Assembly (NCBI GenBank): GCA_947095535.1
Contig: OX352774.1
Location: forward strand, 169,506,200 to 169,570,199
DNA from: Poecilobothrus nobilitatus
Lineage: Eukaryota > Arthropoda > Insecta > Diptera > Dolichopodidae
Direction: 5' to 3'
DNA length: 64,000 nucleotides
Of the stretch, positions 1 to 11,300 are shown piece after piece. A program made the translations under genes and the position numbers. Position 1 is the stretch's first letter. Every line of letters starts with the position of its first letter. Below the pieces are notes generated by a model that was not told the origin of the DNA, did not search any database, and saw nothing but the letters and a program-made list of their open reading frames with translations.

Positions 1-165
1 TAATTGTATGTAAGTATTCAAAAATAGGAGATGTTTTTTTGTATAATAAAATCAATTTTGTTTATTTTATTATACAAAAATATTATTAAAAAATTATAAA
101 TTATGAAACACCAAAAACATATTACATATTTTGTAATATTACAGAAGGTTAGGCAAGTACATATT

Positions 166-569
166 CTGCAAAAGACGTATAATCCTGCTGCTTTTGAATC
201 CAACTCTAAAATCCCTCATAATTCAGAATTTCACATAAACATATATGTAAATTTTCTGGAAAAAGCGTATAACCCTGTTTTTGAATGCAACTCTAAAGTC
301 CCTCTTAACTCAAAATCTCGCATGTACATATATATAAATATTCCGGAAAAAGCGAAACCCTGGTTTTGAACGCAGCTCTAAAATCTCTCCTAATTCAAAA
401 TCTCACATATACACATATATAAATTTTCTGGAAAAAGCGTATAATCCTGTTTTTGAATCCAACTCTAAAATCCCTCTTAACTCAGAATCTCACATGTAAA
501 TAGATATAAATATTACGGGAAAAGCGTATAACGCAGCTTTTGAATCCAACTCTAAAATTTTTCCTAATT
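166..569. repeat. Tandem array, ~87-bp unit, about 4.6 copies
   Basis: Successive units begin near 166, 256, 343, 428 and 515 (spacings 90, 87, 85, 87). Each carries a version of GGAAAAAGCGTATAA, then TTTTGAATCCAACTCTAAAA, then a TCACAT-ATATATAAAT tail. Units differ by scattered substitutions and small indels, so the array is not recent. The open frame 103-369 is only this repeat read through and is not called as a gene. Confidence 0.85.
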
Positions 570-2410
570 ATCCATAAAATTATGAAAAGATTTATCTAGG
601 CAATGCTTATCAGATATGAGAGTAGTGCATTGAATTATCAATTAAATTAATTTGACCATAGCTAATATTAATGAAAGTGAAAATAATTCTGCAAAATACA
701 AAAAAATTAAATTCAGGCAAGTGAAATACAGGCAAATGAAGTACAGCCATACGACACGCTCTCATTTTTTATCTCTTTCTTTTAACAAATTAACGTGTTA
801 TTGCTATCTGTTTCTACAAAAAAAGTTAAATTACAAATAACAGTATACTAAAGTAATGAGACAAGTTAGTAAAATTGACTCAGTGTCCTATTGTAATAGA
901 TATTCTTTAATTTAAATTTTCTATTTCAATATTAATTTGGAAATTAACAAAAAAAAATTTAATGGTTTATTTATATTATACAGGTATTAATACTGGTAAA
1001 TGAAAATGGTTAATAAAACTTTAATAAAATATAAATAAATTTGAATATTACAGAAAAAATAGTTTTATTTTTTCATTTTGAGACATTAAAACTAAATAAG
1101 GTAAAAAATAAAATTTAAAGTTACTTAATCTTTGAAATGAAGTTTTAATCTATTTAATAAAAAAAGAAGGTTGAAAATAGCTACCGCCTTAATTGTTTGT
1201 TCTTTTTATAAGTTTTACATTTTATATTTTTATAAATTTTTCTTTTTCTTTTTTTATTGAAATTCAATTAATTTTTTATATTTTAAAGAAAAATTGTAAA
1301 CGAAATATTATCCTTTTTTATTTTAGACTATACTGAATGCATTTATAGGTAGGTATGTACATATATTTTCAAATATTCAAAATCGAATATGCAAAAAAGA
1401 GTGAAATAAAATTTTTTTTTTAATTTATAACTATTATTTTCTATGCATTTACAGTCTGGCAGTTAATTTAATTGACATTTATTGACAATATTTGTTTATT
1501 ATTTTTTGTAAGTATTTTCTTATTACTATTTATTTTTCTATTTACTGTATTATATAAAGATACTTCTATACTTAAAGAATTAAATATAGTTAATATAGAT
1601 ATGTATGTAAAATAATTAAAAAAATATATAAAATCAAAGGTTATATATGGCACAATTAGTAAAATTATCAGATGAAGGCAAACAAATACAAAATTTATTA
1701 AATAATTAATTTTAAATAATTTGTTTTTTTTTTCTATTATTTAAAAATAAATTTAAGGAATAAATAAGATATTAATCTTTTTAAGAGATATATTTTGAAA
1801 ATTAATTTTTAACTATATAATCCATTTTTTTTTTTTTTTTTTTTTTTTTGAATTAGTATAATTTATAACAAAGTATAATTTATGTGTCTTTCTAAGGATT
1901 TATATATGTACATACAATTACAAAAATATTTTAATTTAAAAATTTTATATTTATATAAATATACCTACTATATTATTATGCAATATATATATATATATAT
2001 ATATAGGTAATACAATAAAATTTGACCTCTTTTAATAAAAGGTACAGCGAAATGCAATTAAATTTGAATTCATATTTCATTTTTCCTCCGAGAATATTTA
2101 TACAGCCCATTATTAAAATTAAAAAATTTTTTTAAGGAAAAAAATAAAATATTATACAATACAATAAAATAACTGAAACTACAATAGTATATCTAGTACA
2201 GCAATAGTTATTACAGATTTGAAATACATATGTGTATATGTGTAAGAAAATTTTATTTATGGAATATTCATAAATGAAATTCAAAAATTAAAATTGTTAA
2301 AAATTTATAAACTTCGAAAAAAATAAAAGAAAAAAAAAAGTAAAACAATATTTGACTTATATTTTCATCTCCGCAAATTTAATTGATTCGATTAAAAAAA
2401 AAACAAAATC
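570..2410. other. AT-rich stretch without recognisable gene
   Basis: I see only homopolymer runs, a TA dinucleotide run near 1983-2005 and a T run near 1827-1849. Open frames are short, low-complexity and lack recognisable domains. Confidence 0.6.
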
Positions 2411-3112
2411 AAGGCAGAATGTAAACGAAAGGTTTTTAAAAGTGTACATTTTTCAAAAGATAATAAAAACAGTTTAGAATTGTATGATTACTTGCACCAA
2501 AATTTCGAAGTTTTCCTTGAATGTTATATATATGTATGTATGTATTATGAAAAATCAAGAGAGTAAAATGTAACAAAATGTTTGTTAATGATTTATAAAG
2601 TAAAAGAAAGAATGTTTTGGAAAACTATTAAACAGAACGTAACATATAAACTTTTAAAAGTCGGGCTTTTTTCAAACACTAAAGAACTGCAGCTTCGTAA
2701 ACCTATATAACTAAAAAAAGCTATTAATACATATTAAATTATATTATTGCAGTTTTAATTTTTATGTCTTACTATATGAGAAAATAGCAAATTTTCAATT
2801 TTTGACTACTAATAGCTCTTAAACCTGATGTGGTACAAAAAAGTTTTCTAATGTAACTTCTACTAATTTTATAAGATCTGTATTTTATTAAAATTTCATA
2901 GTTCTATAAGTAAAAGCGTTACAAAGATAAGAAGGAAGTAAAATCTTGCAAAATTTTGTTTTCAAATAACGGTAAATTTAAATTAAAAATAGAAAAAATT
3001 ACATAATTTTTATATTGATTTATAAAGCTTAAATTTTGCTGTTATTTGAAGTTTGCCTAGATTTCAGAACTACAGATATAAACATTTGGAAAAATGGATT
3101 TTCCAAAATTTT
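2411..3112 (-). repeat. Rep-C dispersed repeat, diverged copy
   Basis: Read on the minus strand this matches the 3' two-thirds of the copies at 5721 and 57294. It shares the end segment GTTTACATTCTGCC, the block around TTTACCGTTATTTGAAAAC and the AGAGCTATTAGTAG-type block. It is heavily diverged. The family is unclassified and non-coding (see the copy at 57294 for its termini). Confidence 0.7.
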
Positions 3113-3279
3113 AAGGGCTGTAATCTGTAAAGGATAGGAATACATATAAGTTTTTTAATATTAATTCCATACTTTATTTTTTAATTCTTGTAAGATATAT
3201 ATAACTAACTAACTAAATAAATTTTTATATGTATATGTTTTCAAGAAAAAAATAGTATTCAAAAAAAACAAAATTAAAA

Positions 3280-3475
3280 GGGGCCTCGGTGGCCTAGTGA
3301 GTAAGAGCGTAAAAAAATACACTGTAAACACCGAGGGAGTGTGGGTTCGAATCCCACACACGTCGTAAGAGTTACTCCCCCTTACGACATTTACAGCCCC
3401 GCCTGAATAGGAAAGGCTGTGTAATTTCCTGTCCACATTTATGTGGCAGAGAAATGCATTAAAAAAAAAAAAAAA
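3280..3475 (+). mobile_element. tRNA-derived SINE, family A, copy A1
   Basis: The element starts GGGGCCTCGGTGGCCTAGTG. It carries a pol III A box (TGGCCTAGTGAG, 3290-3301) and a perfect B box (GGTTCGAATCC, 3344-3354) inside a T-arm-like stem, a ~120-bp tRNA-unrelated body and a poly-A tail ending near 3475. It is flanked by the duplication AAAATTAAAA (3270-3279 and 3472-3481), as expected for LINE-mediated insertion, although that string is low-complexity. The body holds two hairpins: GTCGTAAG/CTTACGAC (3362-3369 with 3381-3388) and CCACAT/ATGTGG near 3434-3447. It is not a functional tRNA gene. Confidence 0.9.
3290..3354 (+). promoter_or_regulatory. Internal RNA polymerase III promoter (A and B boxes) of SINE A1
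   Basis: The A box at 3290-3301 and B box at 3344-3354 fit the tRNA-type internal promoter consensus. The B box matches GGTTCGANTCC exactly. The ~43-bp gap between them is within the range seen in tRNA-derived SINEs. Activity is inferred, not shown. Confidence 0.7.
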
Positions 3476-3481
3476 TTAAAA

Positions 3482-4360
3482 TGGGGGAAAGTAGATGCTA
3501 CATCGTTCTTTTGCAAATGAAGACAGTAATTAAATCGGATTACAATAATTAAATTACTTACATGTATAGTAGTTTATTGCAAAAAATTACAATGGTAAAA
3601 AATATTCTTTAACTAATTATTTGCAAAATATATTTTTTTCACAAAAAAGTAAGCATCGTTAGGAGTAAAACAAAATTTCTTCATTCCCATTTTTTTAAAT
3701 ATTATAAAATATAACGTTTTTAAGTTTTTATAAAAATTAACTATTGGTAGTTATTTTATAATTACAAACACATTTTTCATATATTCTGAATTATATATTA
3801 GTAATCATATGTTTTAGCTTTACCATCTTCATCAATTTTAACATCTTTAATTTCTCCATAGAGTATATGTATAATAAATTCAAAATTTTTAAACCTACTG
3901 AACTCGTATATTTTAAAAACAAGCGTAGGGTTTTTTATTTTTATTATGACGGAGTAAATTGACTAGCTTTTGTGATATTATTTTATTATTTTTGTTGAAG
4001 TAAGTGCCTACTCAGCAAGTGATATCATATTGTAATTTCGAATGGAAGAAAAACATGTTAAACCGTACCCACTGAACTATTTTTTGAGCAGTTTACACTA
4101 ATGTTGTCTAAAGACATTATTAAAATATTTTTTTTAGGTATCCTATGACTTTCTAGAATAAATATATTATATTCCTAAATATTTGAAAAAATATTCTACT
4201 TCAGCCTTTTAAACAGTGACAATCACAATTCTGATTTTTGGAATTAGGCCACAGTTTGTAATCTATTGCAAAATAGAGATAGTCATAGTAAATATTAAAA
4301 TCCACTAATAAACTATTTAATGGTGACTTTCTCAAAAATTAAAATTTTTCTTTGTTCTAT
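3482..4360. other. No gene recognised
   Basis: AT-rich sequence between a SINE and a Rep-C fragment; no coding, RNA or repeat signal that I can support. Confidence 0.5.
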
Positions 4361-4455
4361 CTTAAACGGTGTAGAACGTTTATAAAATGGCGAACGGATG
4401 AACAAAGTGTAACTAATAAGTAAATTTTTCAAAATTTTTTGGAAAATGTGCCAAA
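4361..4455 (-). repeat. Rep-C 5'-terminal fragment
   Basis: On the minus strand it reads GGCACATTTTCCAAAAAATT, then a TTATTAGTTACACTTTGTTC segment, then a CTACACCGTTTAAG end. This is the terminal ~95 bp of the Rep-C family; the rest of the element is absent. Confidence 0.7.
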
Positions 4456-4726
4456 AAAACACATGATAATTTTTTTAATGTTTTTAATTAAAAGGATTGC
4501 TATTAAATATTGTCAATTTTTATTTAGTTTTTATTTTAACGTTTATAAATTTGATACTGTAGTGTAAGAAAATAAATATATATTTTTTTAAACTGAATTA
4601 AAAGTTTTAAAAGTTATTTATACTATCATAAAATAATAATAAAAACTACAAAACAAAAACAAAACAATAACAAACAGAATACAAAATGGTATTGTACAAA
4701 TAAAAAAATTGCCTAATTATAGGCAA

Positions 4727-4898
4727 TTTTTTTTTTTAATGCACATAAATGTGGACAGGAATAATTATACAGCCTTTCCTGTTCAGGAATGTCGTAAGGA
4801 GGAATAAGTCTTACGACGTGTGTGGGATTCGAATCCACACTCCCTCGGTGTTTATAGCGTATTTTATACGCTCTTACCCACTAGGCCACCGAGGCCCC
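4727..4898 (-). mobile_element. tRNA-derived SINE, family A, copy A2
   Basis: Minus-strand copy of the A1 element: GGGGCCTCGGTGGCC head, A box, B box (GGTTCGAATCC missing one base in this copy), the GTCGTAAG/CTTACGAC hairpin, the CCACATTTATGTG segment and a poly-A tail (poly-T on plus). A near-exact target duplication, TATAGGCAAT (4718-4727) and TATAGACAAT (4901-4910), brackets it. The plus-strand frame over this element is a shadow. Confidence 0.88.
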
Positions 4899-4960
4899 TA
4901 TATAGACAATTCAAATTATTTTTAAAATATTTTAATGTACGTATTTAATTAGTTAACAAT

Positions 4961-5231
4961 AGAGGACTCGATGGCCTGCTGTTAAACACGTGGCTTATTA
5001 ACCGAGGTAGTGCGGGTTGAAATTCTGCAAAGGTAGCAAGTTTCATTAATTGACAATAAATCTCCCTTACTACCAAATATAACGTAAATATAAAATATAT
5101 AATATAAACAAAAAAAATAATATTAGTGTACAATAATAGTATTCGACCTATAATGGTCTTAGTAGCAGATGGTTTTGTAATATTGCAATAACCTATGTGA
5201 TTTGTAATATTAATATAAATAAATAAATAAA
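4961..5231 (+). mobile_element. tRNA-derived SINE, family B, copy B1
   Basis: The head (GATGGCCTGCTGTTAAACAC ... GTGCGGGTTGAAATTC) is a diverged tRNA-like A/B-box region related to family A. The body is different, and the tail is (AAAT)n rather than poly-A. After the head comes GGTAGCAAG, partly paired with CTTACTACC. The exact 8-bp duplication TAGTTAAC flanks it at 4950-4957 and 5232-5239. The body matches the copy at 59130-59380 through to the tail, so the element is near full length, about 270 bp. Confidence 0.85.
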
Positions 5232-5720
5232 TAGTTAACTCATTTAAAAGGCGATGGTATAGAAAAAAAAATTATTTTCTAAAATCTTGTAACTTCTGTT
5301 GACTAACAAACGAATTATTTTGAATATACGGTTTGGTTTATTGCAACATAATAAAAAAACAATATAATTTATAAAATATATTAAATAATTTTAATTGATT
5401 GTAACTATAGAAAACACATAATTGACTGTATACTTATACGAATAACTAAAATTTACTATATACGTTAATATAAAATTTCATCACCATATGGCATATGTTA
5501 TTAACAAATATCTCTGAAAATGTTTATCATATTAAGATTTTTTTTTAATTATTTTATTATATCATTTGTTAGCTATGATCAAAATTTTTTTAATTTACAT
5601 TCTTAAAACTCTGCTAATACATTCAATATATGTGTATATTCTACTCTAAAAAACAAAAATCTTAATCTAAAAAAAAACAAATAAAAATTTTGTTAAATGT
5701 GTGTATATTCTGCTCCTTTT

Positions 5721-6380
5721 AGCACATTTCCAAAAAAAATTTTGAAATAATGTGCCTATTATTTTCACTCTGTTCATCCATCCGTCTGTTTGTCCCTCTG
5801 TCTATCCGTTTGTCTGTTAACAAAACTTCTACACCGTTAAACATACGTAGTGAAAAACAATTTTAACCATGGGTAGGTCTCATAAAAAAATTAATTTTGT
5901 ATAACAACTTTTTCATTACGGAAGCTTCTCAAACTTTGAAAAAGCCGATTCGACGGGATTTTTTTTTTTTCCTTTGTAAATCAATATCAAAATTATACAA
6001 TAAACTTTAGTATTTAAATTTACCGTTATGTGAAAACCTAATTTTGCATTATTTTTTTTCCTTCATAAGTCCTGTACGCTTTTAGATTCGGACTTGAAAT
6101 TTTGAAGTAAGAAAGAAATTTTAGAATTAGTATAAGTTACCTCAAAAAATTCCACCCCCTGTTTATGAGCTATTAAGGCTCAAAATTTTAAAATTTGCTG
6201 TTTTTAGACACTTGTAACTTAGGCACACATTTTTTTTCGGCAAGACATAAACATTAAAACTTCAGTAATATATTTTTACGTGTGTTAACGGTTTTTCTTA
6301 GTTATATAGTGTTTTTTTTTTTTGGAAATCTGCGCTTTCAAAAACCGTTGATTTACATTCTGCCTTTGTTTTTATTTTGT
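5721..6380 (+). repeat. Rep-C dispersed repeat
   Basis: Starts AGCACATTTCCAAAA and continues through the TTTCACTCTGTTCATCC block with CCGTCTGT-type runs, the AACTTCTACACCGTT block and TTTACCGTTATGTGAAAACC. It ends with GGAAATCTGCGCTTTC and GATTTACATTCTGCC. The start and the near-end segment are inverted copies of each other (one mismatch). No open frame. Confidence 0.8.
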
Positions 6381-8304
6381 CATTTGTATGATAATTAAAT
6401 TACTTTAAAATAACATCTTTATCGTTAAATGTACGATTATCTACAATCTACATACAAAAAAAAAAAACAAATAAAACATATTAATAAACGCTATATATTT
6501 TCCACCTTCAAATACCTATACCTTTACAACCTTCTAGAAGAACAAAAAATAATAAAAAAAAGATATTTCATATTTGTAACTTATATATATAACTTATATA
6601 TATAAGTAAAATCTTAATTATAACTATTATTTAATTTTTATTTACACTCAATACTAATTAATAAAAAAAAAAAAACAGAAGGCTGTAAAATCTAATAATA
6701 TTATATTGTTATACTTCTATTGTATTAAACTGATTCCGCGTCATTTATTTAACTTAAAGCAAAGCTTAAAGCCACATAATTATAATTTTAGTAATTTACT
6801 TGTATAAAAATTTTAATACATTTTACATACAATCAAAATAAATTCTAAAAAGTCTCAATCATTCCAAGTATAAACAATAAAAAAACAAAAATTCTCGCCA
6901 TTATAATTATTATTATAAGTTTTAATCTCACCTAATTTTAATGCCTGATCAGTAAGTTAATAAACATCTCAATATATGTATATATGTATATTATAAGAAT
7001 AACATTTAGTTGACATCAAATTACACCTTTGGGCTGGCTTATCTCAATTTTAACAAAATCGAAAAAAAAAAAAACGAAAAGAATAACAAATAAATAAATA
7101 AAAAGAAAATAATAATAATAAGAAACTTAAACTTACTGATATGACGTTAAATTAACAAGCTTTTAACAATAACAAAAAATAAATAAATAAAGAATATTTT
7201 ATATATATTATATATGTATACAATACTAATACAATATTGTTTTGTTCTTCTAATATACATATGTTTGTTAGTTAGTTGATCGCGCAATCTTGTCTCTCTC
7301 GGAACAAATACGAAAATAACTTTAAGCGATTCGTTAAAAATTTCAAAGATTTTATTTTTAATTATTTAATAATTATTTATTTAACTCATATTTTTAGTGT
7401 GATTTTTTTTTTTTCTTTTAGTCAAGGTAATTTGAATCATTCGAATTGTATTATCTATTTGTCCTATTATAATACAATGTTTCTTACAACACTTTTTTAA
7501 TTATTTTTAAACGAACAAAAAAAAAAAAAACCAAAAAGAAAAAATCATTTAAACAATGACAAAATAATGAAATAACATTTTTAAGAAAATCGAGATCAGA
7601 TGAATTACAAATTAAACTTACTGAATTTGATGGTAGCAAAATTTTTGGGTGATTATCTTATAAAAAATTATATTATAAAAGTATATGTATAATATATTGT
7701 GTGTATAAACGAAAATATGAATCAATAAAATTTAATAATAAAAAGTCAATCCGGGAAATAAAAAAAATAAAAAAATTACTAAGTACAAAACTTATCAGAT
7801 ATTAAATTAAAAAAAAAAATTTTTTTTTTATTCAATGAAATTCTATTTTTTATCTTTTTTTTTTAGTGATAAGTTAATAATTAAGTGTTTAATTTTTTAC
7901 TAAAATAAATAAAAAACGTACATATTATTGTACACATATATAATAGTACTTAAAATTTCTAATTTAAATAAAATTAATTTGCATAATATATGATTTAAAG
8001 AAACAAGTTTTTTTTTTTTATTAAATAGGTACTTAGTTATCATTGGCCAATTATCAAATAAATCAAATCACAGAAATTCTAATGAATATTAATTTGAAAA
8101 AAAAAATTTATTAAAATAAATGAATAATAAAAAAAAAAAAAAAAACTAAATAATTTTATTTGAAATGTGAACCAAAGTTATTAAATTTCAAAATTTTACA
8201 AAAATAAAAAAAAAAAATATTGTTAATATTGTTGTAAAATTAATTTAAATATTTTACACATGACTTGAAATCATCTGTTTAACAGAATAAAATAAATAGA
8301 AAAA
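6381..8304. other. 5' flank of the BCAR3-like gene
   Basis: AT-rich DNA without a recognised gene. A slightly less AT-rich patch near 7260-7320 (GATCGCGCAATCTTGTCTC) could belong to a promoter or 5' UTR exon. A possible splice acceptor (TTTAACAG, ending near 8284) lies 20 bp before the start codon, hinting at an upstream non-coding exon. Both are guesses. Confidence 0.35.
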
Positions 8305-8365
8305 ATGGGAAATAAAATTGGTAAACAATCATCTGGAAATAAATTAAAGAAACGGAGAACTCAGA
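8305..8365 (+). CDS. BCAR3: BCAR3-like exon 1: myristoylation-type, polybasic N-terminus
   Basis: Encodes 20 residues plus one base before a GTAAGT donor. MGNKIGK fits the N-myristoylation pattern (Gly2, small residue at 6, no Pro at 7). Residues 13-18 (KLKKRR) form a basic patch. The pair is a common membrane-anchoring combination. A 2.6-kb intron isolates this exon, so an alternative first exon is possible. Confidence 0.75.
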
Positions 8366-11300
8366 GTAAGTACCTTATTATATAGATTTTATTATAATAA
8401 AAAATATAATTTTTATGTTATGGTCTTAACTAATTTTTATGTATTCAATAACAGATTTTATAGTATCTAAAATTTCAAAATTTAATTTGTGTAAAACTAA
8501 TTTGAAAATGAAGATATTTTTTTTTTTCTTTTTGGAAATATGTACCTACTTTTACACTAGACCTAAAAAGATAAACGAAATATAATAAGCTCTCATAGAA
8601 TAAGAAAAGGGTTTCCCATATAGGTATTCTTTTTGATTCTTATGATGTGTGTACATCAGAGAATATATTGATGATTTACTTTACTTTCCTACCTATTTTT
8701 TTCTATTAAATGAAATAATAAATATGAAAGAAGTGGGTACCTATAAAGTATTAAAATTTTAAGTTATGATTTTTTTAATTTAATGGGCTAATTCTGATAT
8801 GCAATATTGCAAAATTTTCTGGTTTTATTATTTATGATTTTATTGCGAAAACATTTTTATTGCTTATCTTTACATTGTGATAATATGTAAATATTGTAAT
8901 ATAATGAATTAAAATAATGTATAGGTAGGCATTATAAAACGAAGAAAAAAAAAAAAAAAGAAACAAAAACACAACCTTCCAATATTTCCTTTGATTATCT
9001 TAGAAAGAAAACCAAAACAAACTTTTGAATTGTTTTCAAAATGAAAGTAAAAACTCCATTAAAAAAAAAAAAAATTCGTGACATGCTTTCCATTCAAATC
9101 ACATATAATTAGAATCGCTATATTTTCAATTTCGAAGGTAGATAGGTACCTATATTTTATTTCTTAATACATTTTTTTAAACTGTAAATATTTGAAAATA
9201 TACATTTACATAAATATAATTTAATTTATAAACACAAATACATTTAAAATGTAAATTAAATTGTTGTTAAAAATAAGCAAAAAAAAAAAAAAAATTAAAT
9301 AAAATAAAGATAAGAATTTCATTTAAAAAATAAAAAAAAAATTAAAACTCTTGTGACAATAAAAAGTTAACATAAAAAATTTAAATTTTTTGTTTACTAA
9401 ACAAGTTTTTTTTTTTTTTTTTTGTTAATGGTTATATGAAACCAGAAATACGTATGGTATTATTTATATACTCTTAGGAAATATATTTATATATGTACAT
9501 ATATTTAAATAAATACAAAAGTATTTACTATATCTGTAATATATATATGTAGATATACATATTTACATAACCGTAAACAATTGATTGTTATGTGATAATA
9601 ACATAAAAGTGTAGTCATAAGTTGACAATTTTTCAATAAACCAATATTGGATTTCATTTATTTTGTATCTTTTTAAAACATAGGTACATACAGACATACT
9701 AAATACGTAATAAATATATGTATGTAATTTAAATTTCAGAGTAAGTACTAAGTATCTTTAACTTATGTGCAGTATCAACTAATAATAGTAAAAAAAAAAA
9801 ATAAAGCGAATTATGACGTCATCGAAACAAGATAGTAAAACATTCATTAACATTCTTATTCTAATTGAACGCATGTAATGTTTTATACTTAGTTCTTAAT
9901 GCTACACAAATAATATAATTTTTATATAGTCAAAAACGGTTCAAATATTAACTCATACTTATAAATTAAAAGCATATAAATAAGAAAATTTTAAAAAATA
10001 CTTATATAGGTATGTAGTGAATTTAAATGACTGCTTGCTTCTTCTTTTTTATCATGAATACCTTAATAATAGAAATAAATTGTATGATAAATTTTGACGT
10101 CTTGATAATTTAGAATTCAATTTAAATTAAAAAACATAATATTTCAGGTTTGGATTTGGTCAATGAACTAATCTTTAAAATTGAATCACCTTCAATAATG
10201 TATGAAATTAGCAAAAGTATAAAAAGTAATGAAAATAATAAAAAAAAAAAAATATTTATCAAATTTAAATATTTGTATACGCAAATACATCAAAAAAAAA
10301 ATATCAGATAATTTTGAAGTGCAAATACATACTTAGTTTAAATATATATAATATTATTTAAATATATTTACAAATGAATATAATATGTGGGGGGCTAAAA
10401 TTATATGAATACCATATACCTATAATATCTAAATAAAAATATTTATTCATTATATATAATATATTAATTTATATTTCGGTATAGCAATAGCATATTTTCA
10501 ACTTAATTACCTTTAAATAACTGTTATCAGTATATAGAACAAAAAAACAAATTAGTGAAAAAGGAAGCAAAAATAAGGGCAACCGTGGTATTTTTATTTT
10601 TATTACCTGCTTATTATATAGATAATTATTATAAATATTTTTAAGTCATATCTTTTCAAAAAAAAAAAAAAAAAATTTAATAAAAAAATTAATTACACAT
10701 CCTAATGATGAATCATTAATATGACGTTTGGACAGTTGATATAATGTACATCCGGTAATAGGTAATCTCTAATATTGCTATTGAAATGTACATTCTAAAT
10801 AGTGTTTTTAGTTTCCTTTTAGAAGTACTTAATTAAAAATTTTTTTTATTTTCAATATACTCTAAATTAATAATACATAATTATAATAAAAATAACAAAT
10901 AAATATATGTATGTACAAATATACTAAATACAATTTTATTTATTATTTTATTTTTAGGTATAACATGGAGTTTCCGATATTCAACGATGCGGAAAAAGAA
11001 TGCAGCAATTATGATACCAAATGTAGACAATGATATTGATAAAAATTTTATAATATTAGATTGGTTAAAAAATTTAGGATTAAGTTCATATGAAAGTAAT
11101 TATAAATATTATCCTTAAAAAATAATTTTTAATCCTTTCAATTAAATTTAAATTTACACAATAAAAATAAAAAAAAAATTTCAATATATGCATATAAATT
11201 CCTGATTCCACTAACAAATAAAATTTACTATATTGTTAATAAAAAAATTGTAACATTTTTTTTTTTTTGTTTTTTTAGAAAATTTTAAAAACTATACCGA

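Noticed and set aside
103..369. 88-codon plus-strand frame
   Set aside because: It merely translates the 87-bp tandem repeat; no start context or domain.
3280..3370. A genuine tRNA gene at the SINE head
   Set aside because: A and B boxes are present but acceptor pairing and a proper anticodon arm are not, and the unit is dispersed with poly-A tails and target duplications.
3209..3436. Minus-strand 75-codon frame with a GIRTHTPSV peptide
   Set aside because: It is the antisense translation of the SINE A1 tRNA-like B-box region; such peptides recur wherever these SINEs do (also at 59268-59498).
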